DNA from: Pseudomonadota bacterium | GTDB taxonomy: Bacteria > Pseudomonadota > Gammaproteobacteria > Burkholderiales > Sulfuriferulaceae | NCBI GenBank assembly: GCA_021794855.1 | Contig: JAJYPZ010000051.1 | Coordinates: forward strand, 1 to 7,355 | Reading direction: 5' to 3' | Length of the DNA: 7,355 bases | Part shown: positions 1 through 6,079 of the stretch, piece by piece | How positions within the stretch are numbered: the first letter of the stretch is position 1 | Layout of the letters: the number at the start of each line of letters is the position of its first letter | Notes under the pieces: generated by a model | The model's database searches: none | Told to the model about the DNA's origin: nothing | The model's input: only the letters and a program-made list of their open reading frames with translations | Made by a program: the position numbers and the translations under genes

Positions 1-151
1 ATCCCGCTGAATTATTGCGCGTAGACTAATCTACAAGAGCAACTGTCCAAGATGGACCTCCAACTAATAATGACCCGCAGATAATACTCCAGTATGCCGT
101 TTCTGTCAATCGTCCGGATGTGTTGCATTAAGCGACATACACATTTTTTGA

Positions 152-180
152 TTGACGCTCGATTGACGTCAACATACACT
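152..180 (+). promoter_or_regulatory. Predicted sigma70 promoter of the Old Yellow Enzyme gene
   Basis: A -35 candidate TTGACG (152-157, five of six consensus bases) is followed after exactly 17 bp by a -10 candidate TACACT (175-180, four of six, including the important first, second and last bases). Transcription would start near 187 and leave a leader of about 110 nt before the start codon at 296. A second GATTGACG lies 11 bp downstream of the first (150-157 and 161-168), so the -35 sequence is duplicated one helical turn apart. The second copy has no suitable -10 at normal spacing. This rests on consensus matching only. Confidence 0.45.
163..172. promoter_or_regulatory. Candidate operator TTGACGTCAA
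   Basis: This perfect 10-bp palindrome lies inside the spacer between the predicted -35 and -10 elements, where a bound dimer would block RNA polymerase. Old Yellow Enzyme genes are often controlled by electrophile-sensing or redox-sensing repressors, for example NemR on E. coli nemA. No regulator gene lies in this window, so the binding protein cannot be named. The symmetry is seen directly; the operator role is inference. Confidence 0.3.
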
Positions 181-295
181 TAAATGTCACTCGTTCGTCC
201 CGTAACGCCGACGCGGCGATATCGCGATGACATCCATTCATGAAGAAGGCCGGAATCGCTATGCAATCCGAACTTCGACGCAATGAGGATAGTAA

Positions 296-1408
296 ATGAC
301 ACCCCTTTTTTCTCCCTGCATGCTGGGCGAGTTGACATTAAAAAACCGTATCGTCATCGCTCCGATGTGCCAGTATTCGGCACAAAACGGCAACGCTACC
401 GACTGGCATACGATCCACCTGGGCCAGCTCGCATTATCCGGCGCAGCATTACTGATTCTCGAAGCCACCGCAGTAGAAGCCGCCGGCAGAATATCGCCCG
501 ACGATCTCGGATTATGGTCGGATTCGAACGAACAGGCGCTGAAAAAAGTGCTAGACGCGATACGTCCCTACTCTCCGATTCCTTTTGCCATCCAGCTCGC
601 ACATGCAGGCCGTAAAGCCTCCTGCGCAAAACCCTGGGAAGGAGGCCATCAACTTCCTCCCGCCGCGGGCGGATGGCAGACCGTCGCGCCCTCGGCTTTG
701 GCCTATCTTCCCGGCAACTCTGCCCCCGAACCTCTCAATACCGATGGACTGCAGAATATAGTTCAAGCTTTTGTACTGGCCGCTCAGCGTGCGCACCGCA
801 TCGGCATACAAGCGATCGAAATACACGCCGCGCACGGATATCTTCTGCACCAGTTTCTTTCGCCGCTATCTAACAATCGCAATGATCAATACGGTGGTTC
901 GCTGGAAAACCGCATGCGCTTCCCGCTCGCCGTATTTGATGCGGTACGGGCCGCCATTCCCGCAGAAATCCCGGTAGGCGTACGTATTTCGGCCACCGAC
1001 TGGGTGAGCGGAGGATGGGATGTCGACCAGAGCGTCGTGTTGTCGCATGCCTTGCGTGAACATGGTTGCGCTTACATACACGTTTCCAGCGGTGGCCTGT
1101 CGCCCGATCAGAAAATTACTGTGGTGCCGGGCTATCAGGTTCCTTTTGCTGCAAAAATCCGCACCGAAACCGGAATGCCGGTAATGGCGGTAGGATTGAT
1201 CACCGAGCCCGATCAGGCGGAAGCGATTATTGCCGAAAATCAGGCCGACATGGTGTCGCTGGCGCGAGGAATGCTCTACGATCCCCGCTGGCCCTGGCAT
1301 GCCGCGGCGAAACTAGGCGCTGAAGTCGATGCGCCGCCGCAATACTGGCGCTCGCAGCCGCATGGTTTGAAAACACTGTTCGGAGCAGAAGCGGCAGGTA
1401 GAACCTGA
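296..1408 (+). CDS. NADH:flavin oxidoreductase, Old Yellow Enzyme family (XenA/NamA class)
   Basis: This is a 370-residue FMN-dependent (beta/alpha)8-barrel ene-reductase, expected in the cytosol. Such enzymes take hydride from NAD(P)H and reduce activated C=C bonds in enals, enones, maleimides or nitro compounds. The class is shown by APMCQYS near residues 22-28, whose Cys25 and Tyr27 correspond to the redox-tuning cysteine and active-site tyrosine of YqjM and XenA. Gln100 in the FAIQLAHAGRK block, the substrate-binding pair His177/His180 and Tyr182 in HAAHGYLLHQF, Arg230, and the FMN-phosphate segment VMAVGLI to ARGMLYDPRWPW (about 296-334) all fit. Length matches the roughly 340-370 of the class. 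A C-terminal QYWRSQP resembles the XenA tail, which contributes to the neighbouring active site in dimers. The ATG at 296 is chosen because GAGG (285-288) precedes it by 7 nt and the protein begins in the usual place. The true substrate cannot be read from sequence; a stress or detoxification role is inferred. Confidence 0.95.
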   Translation: MTPLFSPCMLGELTLKNRIVIAPMCQYSAQNGNATDWHTIHLGQLALSGAALLILEATAVEAAGRISPDDLGLWSDSNEQALKKVLDAIRPYSPIPFAIQLAHAGRKASCAKPWEGGHQLPPAAGGWQTVAPSALAYLPGNSAPEPLNTDGLQNIVQAFVLAAQRAHRIGIQAIEIHAAHGYLLHQFLSPLSNNRNDQYGGSLENRMRFPLAVFDAVRAAIPAEIPVGVRISATDWVSGGWDVDQSVVLSHALREHGCAYIHVSSGGLSPDQKITVVPGYQVPFAAKIRTETGMPVMAVGLITEPDQAEAIIAENQADMVSLARGMLYDPRWPWHAAAKLGAEVDAPPQYWRSQPHGLKTLFGAEAAGRT

Positions 1409-1410
1409 AC

Positions 1411-1442
1411 GAGGGCGTATGAATTTCGCCTTCATCCGCCTC
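1411..1442. terminator. Imperfect hairpin between convergent genes
   Basis: GAGG (1411-1414) pairs with CCTC (1439-1442), CG (1416-1417) with CG (1437-1438), and ATGAA (1419-1423) with TTCAT (1431-1435). This gives 11 pairs with one bulged G, one mismatch and a 7-nt loop. The hairpin fills almost the whole gap between the oxidoreductase stop codon and the pmbA stop codon, where a shared bidirectional terminator would be expected. Neither side has a T-tract, so it is not a canonical intrinsic terminator. It may instead protect 3' ends or work with Rho. Confidence 0.35.
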
Positions 1443-2778
1443 AGTCTCCGGCCACGGTCATTTCCGCAATAAGAATGGAACCGGTCTGTTTGGAGCCGCG
1501 TGTTTCGGTATCCGTTCCTATGGCGATGATATTTTTATACATCTGCCGCAAATTGCCGGCAATAGTAATTTCTTCTACCGGGTATTGCAATTCGCCGTTT
1601 TCCACCCAGAACCCTGCTGCACCGCGCGAATAATCGCCCGTCACCATATTGATGCCGTGACCGAGCAATTCGGTTACCAGTACGCCTGTACCCATTTTTT
1701 TCAGCAATCCGGCAAAATCTTCGCCGCTATTGCTGACGAGCAGATTATGATTGCCGCCGGCATTGCCTGTCGTTTGCATGCCGAGTTTGCGTGCGCTGTA
1801 GGTCGACAAAAAATAGCCTTGCAATATGCCGTCGCGGATCACTTCGCGGTCGACCGTTGCGACGCCTTCATTATCGAAAGGGCTGCTGGCCAGACCGCGC
1901 AGCAAATGCGGGCGCTCGCTGATGGCGACCCATTCCGGAAAAATGGTTTGCCCCATGCTATCGAGCAAAAATGAGGATTTCCGGTACAAACTACCGCCGC
2001 TGACCGCCGATACGAAATGCGACAGCAGTCCGGTCGCAACTGGCGCTTCGAATAATACCGGAACCTGACAGGTTTTGACCTTGCGGGCATTCAGGCGGCG
2101 CGCCGTGCGTTGCCCCGCAAGCCGGCCGACTTCTTCAGCCGGCAACAGATCGGTTGACCGCCGGGCGGTGCTATACCAGTAATCACGTTGCATACCCTGC
2201 TCCGATTCGGCGATCACGGCGCAGCTCAAGCCTTGCCGCGACGTAGGATAACCGGCCAGAAAGCCCAGGCTGTTGCCGTAAACGAACAGCGAATTTTGCG
2301 TGTTGACGCTGGCTCCTTCGGAATTATTGATGCGGCTGTCTGCCGCCAGGGCGGCAGCTTCGCACGTGCCCGCCATCGCGATCGCTTCGTCTATGGTTTG
2401 GGTCCACGGATAAAACAGATCGAGTTCCGGCAAATGTTTGGCGAGCCGGTCGGCATCGGGCAAACCGGAAAAGCTGTCCTCTGCGGTAAAACGGGCGATA
2501 GCCAGCGCCTTGTCTACCGTATCGATCAGAGCCTGACGGGTAAAATCCGAGGTGGACGCGTTACCGCGACGCTGGCCGAGATACACCGATACCGAAATCC
2601 CCTTGTCCCGATTATATTCTATGGTCTCGACTTCGCCTTTGCGCACCGTGACCGACTGCCCCATGCCTTCGGACGCCTCTGCCGCACAAGCTGTAGCGCC
2701 CTGCGTTTTGGCATAATCCAACATTTGCTCCACCAGGGACTGCAATGCGCTTTGACTATGACTAAATTGATCAGACAC
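1441..2778 (-). CDS. pmbA: Metalloprotease-like subunit PmbA/TldE
   Basis: This 445-residue protein is the TldE (PmbA) partner of the cytosolic TldD/TldE protease. In E. coli (PmbA is 450 residues) the complex removes the microcin B17 leader peptide and degrades unfolded peptides such as CcdA. The N-terminal half has the family pattern QSVTVRKGEVETIEYNRDKG (about 41-60) and a small GxRxGNAST block. The C-terminal half carries EGVATVDREVIRDGILQGYF (about 304-323), then STYSARKLG, TTGNAGG, the LLGHGIN segment and the GDYSRGAAGFWVENGE block (about 381-396). No HExxxH motif is present, as expected: the zinc site belongs to TldD, which is not in this window. The start is GTG at 2776-2778, with GGAG (complement of 2784-2787) 5 nt upstream. 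The gene diverges from darP, as in E. coli, which supports the identification. A long antisense open frame over the 5' part is a coding shadow. Confidence 0.97.
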   Translation of the reverse strand: MSDQFSHSQSALQSLVEQMLDYAKTQGATACAAEASEGMGQSVTVRKGEVETIEYNRDKGISVSVYLGQRRGNASTSDFTRQALIDTVDKALAIARFTAEDSFSGLPDADRLAKHLPELDLFYPWTQTIDEAIAMAGTCEAAALAADSRINNSEGASVNTQNSLFVYGNSLGFLAGYPTSRQGLSCAVIAESEQGMQRDYWYSTARRSTDLLPAEEVGRLAGQRTARRLNARKVKTCQVPVLFEAPVATGLLSHFVSAVSGGSLYRKSSFLLDSMGQTIFPEWVAISERPHLLRGLASSPFDNEGVATVDREVIRDGILQGYFLSTYSARKLGMQTTGNAGGNHNLLVSNSGEDFAGLLKKMGTGVLVTELLGHGINMVTGDYSRGAAGFWVENGELQYPVEEITIAGNLRQMYKNIIAIGTDTETRGSKQTGSILIAEMTVAGD

Positions 2779-2811
2779 GAAAACTCCAGACTAAGAAAGA
2801 CTAAAAAACGT

Positions 2812-2817
2812 TATCAT
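2812..2817 (+). promoter_or_regulatory. Predicted -10 element of darP
   Basis: TATCAT matches TATAAT at five of six positions and would start transcription near 2824, about 21 nt before the darP ATG. The bases around 2789-2794 are a poor -35. The hexamer overlaps the opposite-strand -10 of pmbA by five of six bases, so the two divergent promoters would compete for the same DNA. Confidence 0.35.
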
Positions 2818-2821
2818 AGCA
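2813..2821 (-). promoter_or_regulatory. Predicted extended -10 promoter of pmbA
   Basis: On the minus strand, TG (2821-2820), one base, then TATGAT (2818-2813) form an extended -10 element with five of six matches to TATAAT. No good -35 is visible 16-18 bp upstream, which extended -10 promoters tolerate. Transcription would start near 2806, giving a leader of about 28 nt that contains the GGAG ribosome-binding site. Predicted from sequence only. Confidence 0.45.
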
Positions 2822-2844
2822 ACATTTAGTACACCTAGCGCATC

Positions 2845-3393
2845 ATGGCACAAATTGAAACTGAAACCGAAGTCCCCGACGTAAGCAAAAGCGAAATCAA
2901 ACGCCAGATGACGGCGTTGCAAAAACTGGGTGAAGAATTGATCGGTTTGTCCAAAGACAAACTGGACAAACTCAATCTTCCGGAAAACCTGCGCGACGCT
3001 GTGGATCAGGCCAAGCGAATTACTGCGCACGGCGGCCTGCGCCGGCAGATGCAGTACATAGGCCGGTTGATGCGCATCATCGACGCGCAGCCTATCGCCG
3101 CGCAACTGGAACAATGGCGCAGCCGGCACAGCGATGAAAACGCCGCATTCCACCGCATGGAACACTGGCGCAATCGCCTGATCGAAAACGATACCAGCAT
3201 TACCGAATTCATCGACGAATATCCCGATACCGATCCGCAACAATTACGAACGCTGATTCGGAACTGTCGCCGCGAGGCCGAATTGCAGCAGGCACCGAAA
3301 AGCAATCGGGCACTGTTCAAGCTGATACGCGCCGTCATCGAGGCCCATAACGGCATCAACCATCCCGATCACGACGAAGACGCCGAAATCTAG
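2845..3393 (+). CDS. darP: Ribosome biogenesis factor DarP (YjgA/DUF615)
   Basis: This 182-residue protein matches the DarP (YjgA) family in length (E. coli 183) and pattern. Members bind late precursors of the 50S subunit and help maturation around the peptidyl transferase centre. The family marker VSKSEIKRQM is at 13-22, after a short acidic N-terminus. It is followed by a helical, charged body with GLRRQMQYIGRLMR (about 63-76), HRMEHWRNRLI (about 103-113) and the conserved block QQLRTLIRNCRREAEL (about 132-147) leading to PKSNRALFKLIR. There is no signal peptide or membrane segment. The tail from about 169 is rich in His and Asp (NHPDHDEDAEI) and looks species-specific. The ATG at 2845 gives the usual distance to the VSKSEIKR motif, but no clear Shine-Dalgarno sequence precedes it. 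The divergent neighbour pmbA is the conserved partner. The next gene on this strand begins 154 bp later and probably has its own signals. Confidence 0.95.
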   Translation: MAQIETETEVPDVSKSEIKRQMTALQKLGEELIGLSKDKLDKLNLPENLRDAVDQAKRITAHGGLRRQMQYIGRLMRIIDAQPIAAQLEQWRSRHSDENAAFHRMEHWRNRLIENDTSITEFIDEYPDTDPQQLRTLIRNCRREAELQQAPKSNRALFKLIRAVIEAHNGINHPDHDEDAEI

Positions 3394-3428
3394 GCAACGG
3401 AATTTTTTAAACAGGCGGATTTTGAATG

Positions 3429-3471
3429 CCGGCTTCGTCTCATGCTAATATCCCGGCAAAGGCGAAGGCGG
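3429..3471 (+). other. Competing hairpins downstream of darP
   Basis: CTTCGTC (3433-3439) can pair with GGCGAAG (3461-3467), extended by CCG/CGG after one G-G mismatch, around a 21-nt loop. Alternatively GCCGG (3428-3432) pairs with CCGGC (3453-3457). The two folds share bases and exclude each other. No T-run follows either, and the six-T run at 3403-3408 comes before them without a stem. The structure could mark the darP transcript end or the leader of the next gene; its function is unknown. Confidence 0.25.
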
Positions 3472-3547
3472 ATAACAATCGATAAAAACGGCTTTCGCAA
3501 ATGGCTAGCTATCTTTAAATATTACTTTAAACAAGGGAAAACTCACG

Positions 3548-4972
3548 GTGACTCCAACGTTATATCCCGTAATTCTGTCAGGCGGTTCCGGTACGCGGCT
3601 GTGGCCTTTATCGCGCGCGGCCCTACCCAAACAACTGCTGGCCCTGCTGACGGATCATTCCCTGTTTCAGGAGACGGTGAAACGCGTAGTCGATATCGCT
3701 AAAATAGCGCCGCCGCTGGTCGTTTGCAATCAGGAACACCGTTTCATGATAGCCGAGCAGTTACGGACACTGAAAGTGGAGCCGACGGCCATATTGCTGG
3801 AGCCGGTCGGTCGCAACACCGCGCCTGCGATTGCCCTGGCCGCCCTGACCATCAGCCGGATAGACCCGGACGCCTTGATGCTGGTTCTGCCCGCCGACCA
3901 TTTGATCCGCAATCAGCAGGCATTTCACGCTGCAGTCGCCAAGGCGGTAGAAGTCGCCGGACAAGGCTATCTCACCACGTTCGGCATTCCCGCCGTCTCC
4001 CCCGACACCGGTTTCGGCTATATCCATCAAGACGATACGCTGCCTGGATTTACGGATGTTTACGCCGTCCGCCAGTTCGTCGAAAAACCGGACTCCGCGA
4101 CCGCTGCCGGCTACGTCGCCAGCGGCGAATATTTCTGGAACAGCGGCATGTTTTTATTCGCGGCAACGACGCTGCTCGATGAAATGCGCGCTTTGCGGCC
4201 CGATATTCTGGCTGCCTGCGAGCTGGCGCTGGATCAGGCGCATAACGATCTGGATTTCGTCCGTCTCGATACGGCGGCATTTACCGCCTGTCCGTCCGAA
4301 TCGATCGATTATGCGGTCATGGAACATACGGCAAAGGCCGCAGTCGTGCCGGCCGATATGGGATGGAACGATATCGGCGCCTGGGATTCCCTGTGGGAAG
4401 TCAGCGAAAAAGACACGGCGCACAACGCGACGCGCGGCGACGTAATGGTAGAAGACGCCCATCACAATCTGATACGCGCCGAATCCCGTCTGGTCGTCGC
4501 ATTGGGCGTAGACAATCTCATCGTGATAGAAACCCCCGATGCCGTTCTGGTCGCCCGCAAAGACAAAGCGCAGGCAGTAAAACGCATCGTCGACAATCTC
4601 AAGGCGCAGAAACGCAACGAACATCTGTATCACGACCGGGTATACCGGCCCTGGGGCTGGTACGAAGGCATCGATGCCGGCGACCGGTTTCAGGTCAAAC
4701 GCATCATGGTAAACCCGGGCGCGAAACTGTCGCTGCAAATGCATCACCACCGGGCGGAACATTGGGTAGTCGTGTCGGGCACCGCGATGGTGGTTCGCGG
4801 CGACGAAAAAATCATGCTGTGCGAAAACCAGTCGACCTATATCCCGCTGGGCAGCAAACATCGCCTGGAAAATCCCGGCAAAGTCCCTTTGCACCTGATC
4901 GAAGTTCAGTCCGGCACCTATCTGGGCGAAGACGATATCGTACGCTACGAGGATATCTATCAGCGGGATTAG
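3548..4972 (+). CDS. manC: Bifunctional mannose-1-phosphate guanylyltransferase / mannose-6-phosphate isomerase (type II)
   Basis: This 474-residue enzyme is of the ManC/AlgA/CpsB/XanB family. It converts fructose-6-phosphate to mannose-6-phosphate and mannose-1-phosphate plus GTP to GDP-mannose, the donor for alginate-like, capsular or LPS sugars. The N-terminal nucleotidyltransferase domain has the signature GGSGTRLWPLSR (12-23) with PKQ (27-29), EPVGRNTAPAIA (85-96), LPADH (114-118), the active-site FVEKP (177-181), NSGMF (198-202) and GWNDIGAW (272-279). A linker leads to the C-terminal cupin isomerase domain from about 360. That domain has YRPWGWYE (366-373), the metal-binding QMHHHRAEHWVVVSGTA (397-413), YIPLGSKHRLENPG (431-444) and GTYLGEDDIVRYEDIY (456-471). 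All key residues are present, so both activities are expected. The GTG start follows AGGG (3534-3537) by 10 nt and places GGSGTRLWP at the normal distance. No other GDP-mannose or glycosyltransferase gene is adjacent, so the end product cannot be named. algA, cpsB and xanB are alternative names. Confidence 0.96.
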   Translation: MTPTLYPVILSGGSGTRLWPLSRAALPKQLLALLTDHSLFQETVKRVVDIAKIAPPLVVCNQEHRFMIAEQLRTLKVEPTAILLEPVGRNTAPAIALAALTISRIDPDALMLVLPADHLIRNQQAFHAAVAKAVEVAGQGYLTTFGIPAVSPDTGFGYIHQDDTLPGFTDVYAVRQFVEKPDSATAAGYVASGEYFWNSGMFLFAATTLLDEMRALRPDILAACELALDQAHNDLDFVRLDTAAFTACPSESIDYAVMEHTAKAAVVPADMGWNDIGAWDSLWEVSEKDTAHNATRGDVMVEDAHHNLIRAESRLVVALGVDNLIVIETPDAVLVARKDKAQAVKRIVDNLKAQKRNEHLYHDRVYRPWGWYEGIDAGDRFQVKRIMVNPGAKLSLQMHHHRAEHWVVVSGTAMVVRGDEKIMLCENQSTYIPLGSKHRLENPGKVPLHLIEVQSGTYLGEDDIVRYEDIYQRD

Positions 4973-5098
4973 GCAGGAATATACGCAGGGGCCAGCTGCC
5001 ACGTCGTCTGGGGAAGCTTGATTGCCGCAAACGATAGATCCTGTACGGGCCGAAACACCTTACCTGCCAAACACTACTTCGAACGCGGCAATTTAAGG

Positions 5099-5104
5099 TA
5101 AAAT
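5099..5104 (+). promoter_or_regulatory. Predicted -10 element of ribF-ileS
   Basis: TAAAAT matches the -10 consensus at five of six positions, and would start transcription near 5111, about 30 nt before the ribF ATG. Only a weak -35 (TTCGAA, 5078-5083, 15-bp spacer) is visible. An inverted repeat TTACCT (5060-5065) / AGGTAA (5096-5101) overlaps the hexamer. The 168-bp gap after manC holds no gene that I can recognise. Confidence 0.3.
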
Positions 5105-5140
5105 CAGCTCTTTACGTATTCAGGCCCTGTTTTTTCATTC

Positions 5141-5827
5141 ATGCGTATCACTCACGGCTTACATCCCGGAATCGCGCATGCCAGCGCTGTAACAGTAGGC
5201 AATTTCGACGGATTGCACCTCGGACACCAAACCATGCTCAGTCAATTGGTTAGCACTGCCCGCGAGCGCGATTTGACGTCTTGCGCGGTTACCTTCGAGC
5301 CCCACCCGCGCGAATTTTTTAATCCGGACAATGCGCCTGCACGACTTTCCAGTTTGCGCGACAAACTCGAAAGCATGCACAGTATGGGTATCGAGCATGT
5401 GCATATCTGCAATTTCAATCGAACGCTCGCAGAGATGCCGGCAACGCGCTTCATCGACCAAATTCTGCTGGACGGTTTGCGTATGGAATATTTGCTTATC
5501 GGCGACGATTTTCGTTTCGGCGCTCAACGCGGCGGCGATTTTGCATTGCTGCAAAAGCAAAGTGCCGCCCGGGGCTACGCGCTGGAGGCAATGCATAGCG
5601 TAACTACCGACGGTTTGCGCATTTCGAGCACCGCAGTGCGCGAAGCACTGGCGAACGGCCGCTTCGATACGGCGCAACGTTTGCTCGGCCGCCCTTACCA
5701 GATATGCGGCCGCGTGATCCACGGCGAAAACTCGGCCGTACGCTCGGCTTCCCTACCGCCAATATTTCCATCCGGCATGATAATTTACCTCTGTCCGGGG
5801 TGTTTATCGTTCAGGTACGCGGTTTAG
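5141..5827 (+). CDS. ribF: Bifunctional riboflavin kinase/FAD synthetase RibF, N-terminal part (frameshifted)
   Basis: This frame encodes the FMN adenylyltransferase half of RibF, which makes FAD from FMN and ATP in the cytosol. Its motifs are intact: GNFDGLHLGH (20-29, the HxGH-like nucleotide-binding motif), TFEPHPREFF (51-60), GDDFRFGAQRGG (121-132) and ISSTAVREAL (161-170). The riboflavin kinase domain begins at [14 protein letters not shown] (183-196), but the frame is then lost. Residues after Glu196 are unrelated to the family and end at a TGA at 5825-5827, giving 228 residues instead of about 310. The rest of the kinase domain continues in the -1 frame from 5728. The ATG at 5141 suits the family start, though no Shine-Dalgarno sequence is visible. 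ileS follows, as in E. coli. If the frameshift is real, this product could still adenylylate FMN but could not make it. Confidence 0.93.
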   Translation: MRITHGLHPGIAHASAVTVGNFDGLHLGHQTMLSQLVSTARERDLTSCAVTFEPHPREFFNPDNAPARLSSLRDKLESMHSMGIEHVHICNFNRTLAEMPATRFIDQILLDGLRMEYLLIGDDFRFGAQRGGDFALLQKQSAARGYALEAMHSVTTDGLRISSTAVREALANGRFDTAQRLLGRPYQICGRVIHGENSAVRSASLPPIFPSGMIIYLCPGCLSFRYAV

Positions 5828-6075
5828 GCGCCGAACCGCTGCCCGCTGTCGCCAGCCTGGGAATACGCCCTACCGTCAATCCATCCGCGCACCCTTTGCT
5901 CGAAATCCATTTGTTAAATTTCAGCGATGAGATATACGGCCGTATCCTGCGGGTGGATTTTCTTGCTAAACTGCGAGATGAGGAAAAATACCCTACCCTT
6001 AGCGCGTTAACGCAGCAAATTCAGCGCGATGTGGCTTGCGCGCACGACTATTTTAATCACTCACCTTCTGTTTGA
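5704..6075 (+). CDS. ribF: RibF C-terminal riboflavin kinase part, out of frame
   Basis: This frame carries the missing riboflavin kinase half, which phosphorylates riboflavin to FMN. Family homology begins at the Lys codon 5728-5730, and the codons before it are an antecedent of the wrong frame. Visible motifs are [13 protein letters not shown] with the nucleotide- and metal-binding [22 protein letters not shown], and LLEIHLLNF with the probable catalytic Glu, followed by DEIYG and [15 protein letters not shown]. Joined to the upstream part at Glu196, it gives a normal 311-residue RibF with no gap or overlap. The ATG at 5704 has no ribosome-binding site and would add non-homologous residues, so independent translation is unlikely. 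The TGA at 6073-6075 lies 4 bp before ileS. Confidence 0.9.
   Translation: MRPRDPRRKLGRTLGFPTANISIRHDNLPLSGVFIVQVRGLGAEPLPAVASLGIRPTVNPSAHPLLEIHLLNFSDEIYGRILRVDFLAKLRDEEKYPTLSALTQQIQRDVACAHDYFNHSPSV
5727..5730 (+). other. ribF: Frameshift site in ribF (one A missing)
   Basis: The four-A run in GGCGAAAACTC breaks the frame. Five As would read Gly-Glu-Lys-Leu-Gly-Arg, the expected family sequence [16 protein letters not shown] single-base deletion here, in the genome or in the sequencing, explains both open frames exactly. Confidence 0.9.
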
Positions 6076-6079
6076 ACTC

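Larger units (their letters stand above)
1..295. other. Gene-free upstream region with short dyads
   Basis: No convincing protein-coding gene is visible in this AT-richer stretch, and no end of an upstream gene can be recognised. It holds small inverted repeats: GTAGA/TCTAC at 21-34, GTCCA/TGGAC at 45-57, ATACT-CC-AGTAT at 84-95, TTGACGTCAA at 163-172 and GCGATATCGC at 216-225. The first two could fold as hairpins but have short stems and no T-tract, so they are not called as terminators. The third to fifth are dyads of the kind bound by dimeric regulators. The right-hand half carries the predicted promoter of the downstream oxidoreductase gene and its long leader. Confidence 0.6.

Noticed and set aside
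2188..2829. A 213-codon plus-strand frame over the 5' part of pmbA
   Set aside because: pmbA is clearly conserved on the other strand, and this frame shows no family motif. It is a shadow.
3401..3410. Six-T run after darP as an intrinsic terminator
   Set aside because: No stable GC-rich stem lies immediately upstream; only three-base pairings can be drawn.
3468..3479. GCGGATAACAAT, identical to part of the E. coli lac operator
   Set aside because: The other half of the operator (TTGTGA) is absent and nothing nearby relates to lactose use. A 12-base partial match is taken as coincidence.
4154..5002. A 282-codon open frame on the minus strand, antisense to manC
   Set aside because: It lies almost wholly under a well-conserved gene and has biased composition (many Phe, Asp, Arg), and I see no recognisable motif in it. 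It is a coding shadow.
5105..5140. Possible FMN riboswitch ahead of ribF
   Set aside because: The predicted leader is only about 30 nt and lacks the conserved RFN element blocks. No such structure is visible in the whole gap.
5704..5730. Independent start for a separate riboflavin kinase gene at the ATG 5704
   Set aside because: No ribosome-binding site precedes it, and residues before the Lys at 5728 do not match the family, whereas the upstream frame matches up to the same point.
5720..5740. Programmed -1 frameshifting as the explanation for split ribF
   Set aside because: The site CGAAAAC is not an X-XXY-YYZ slippery heptamer, the A run is only four bases, and RibF is not known to be made this way.
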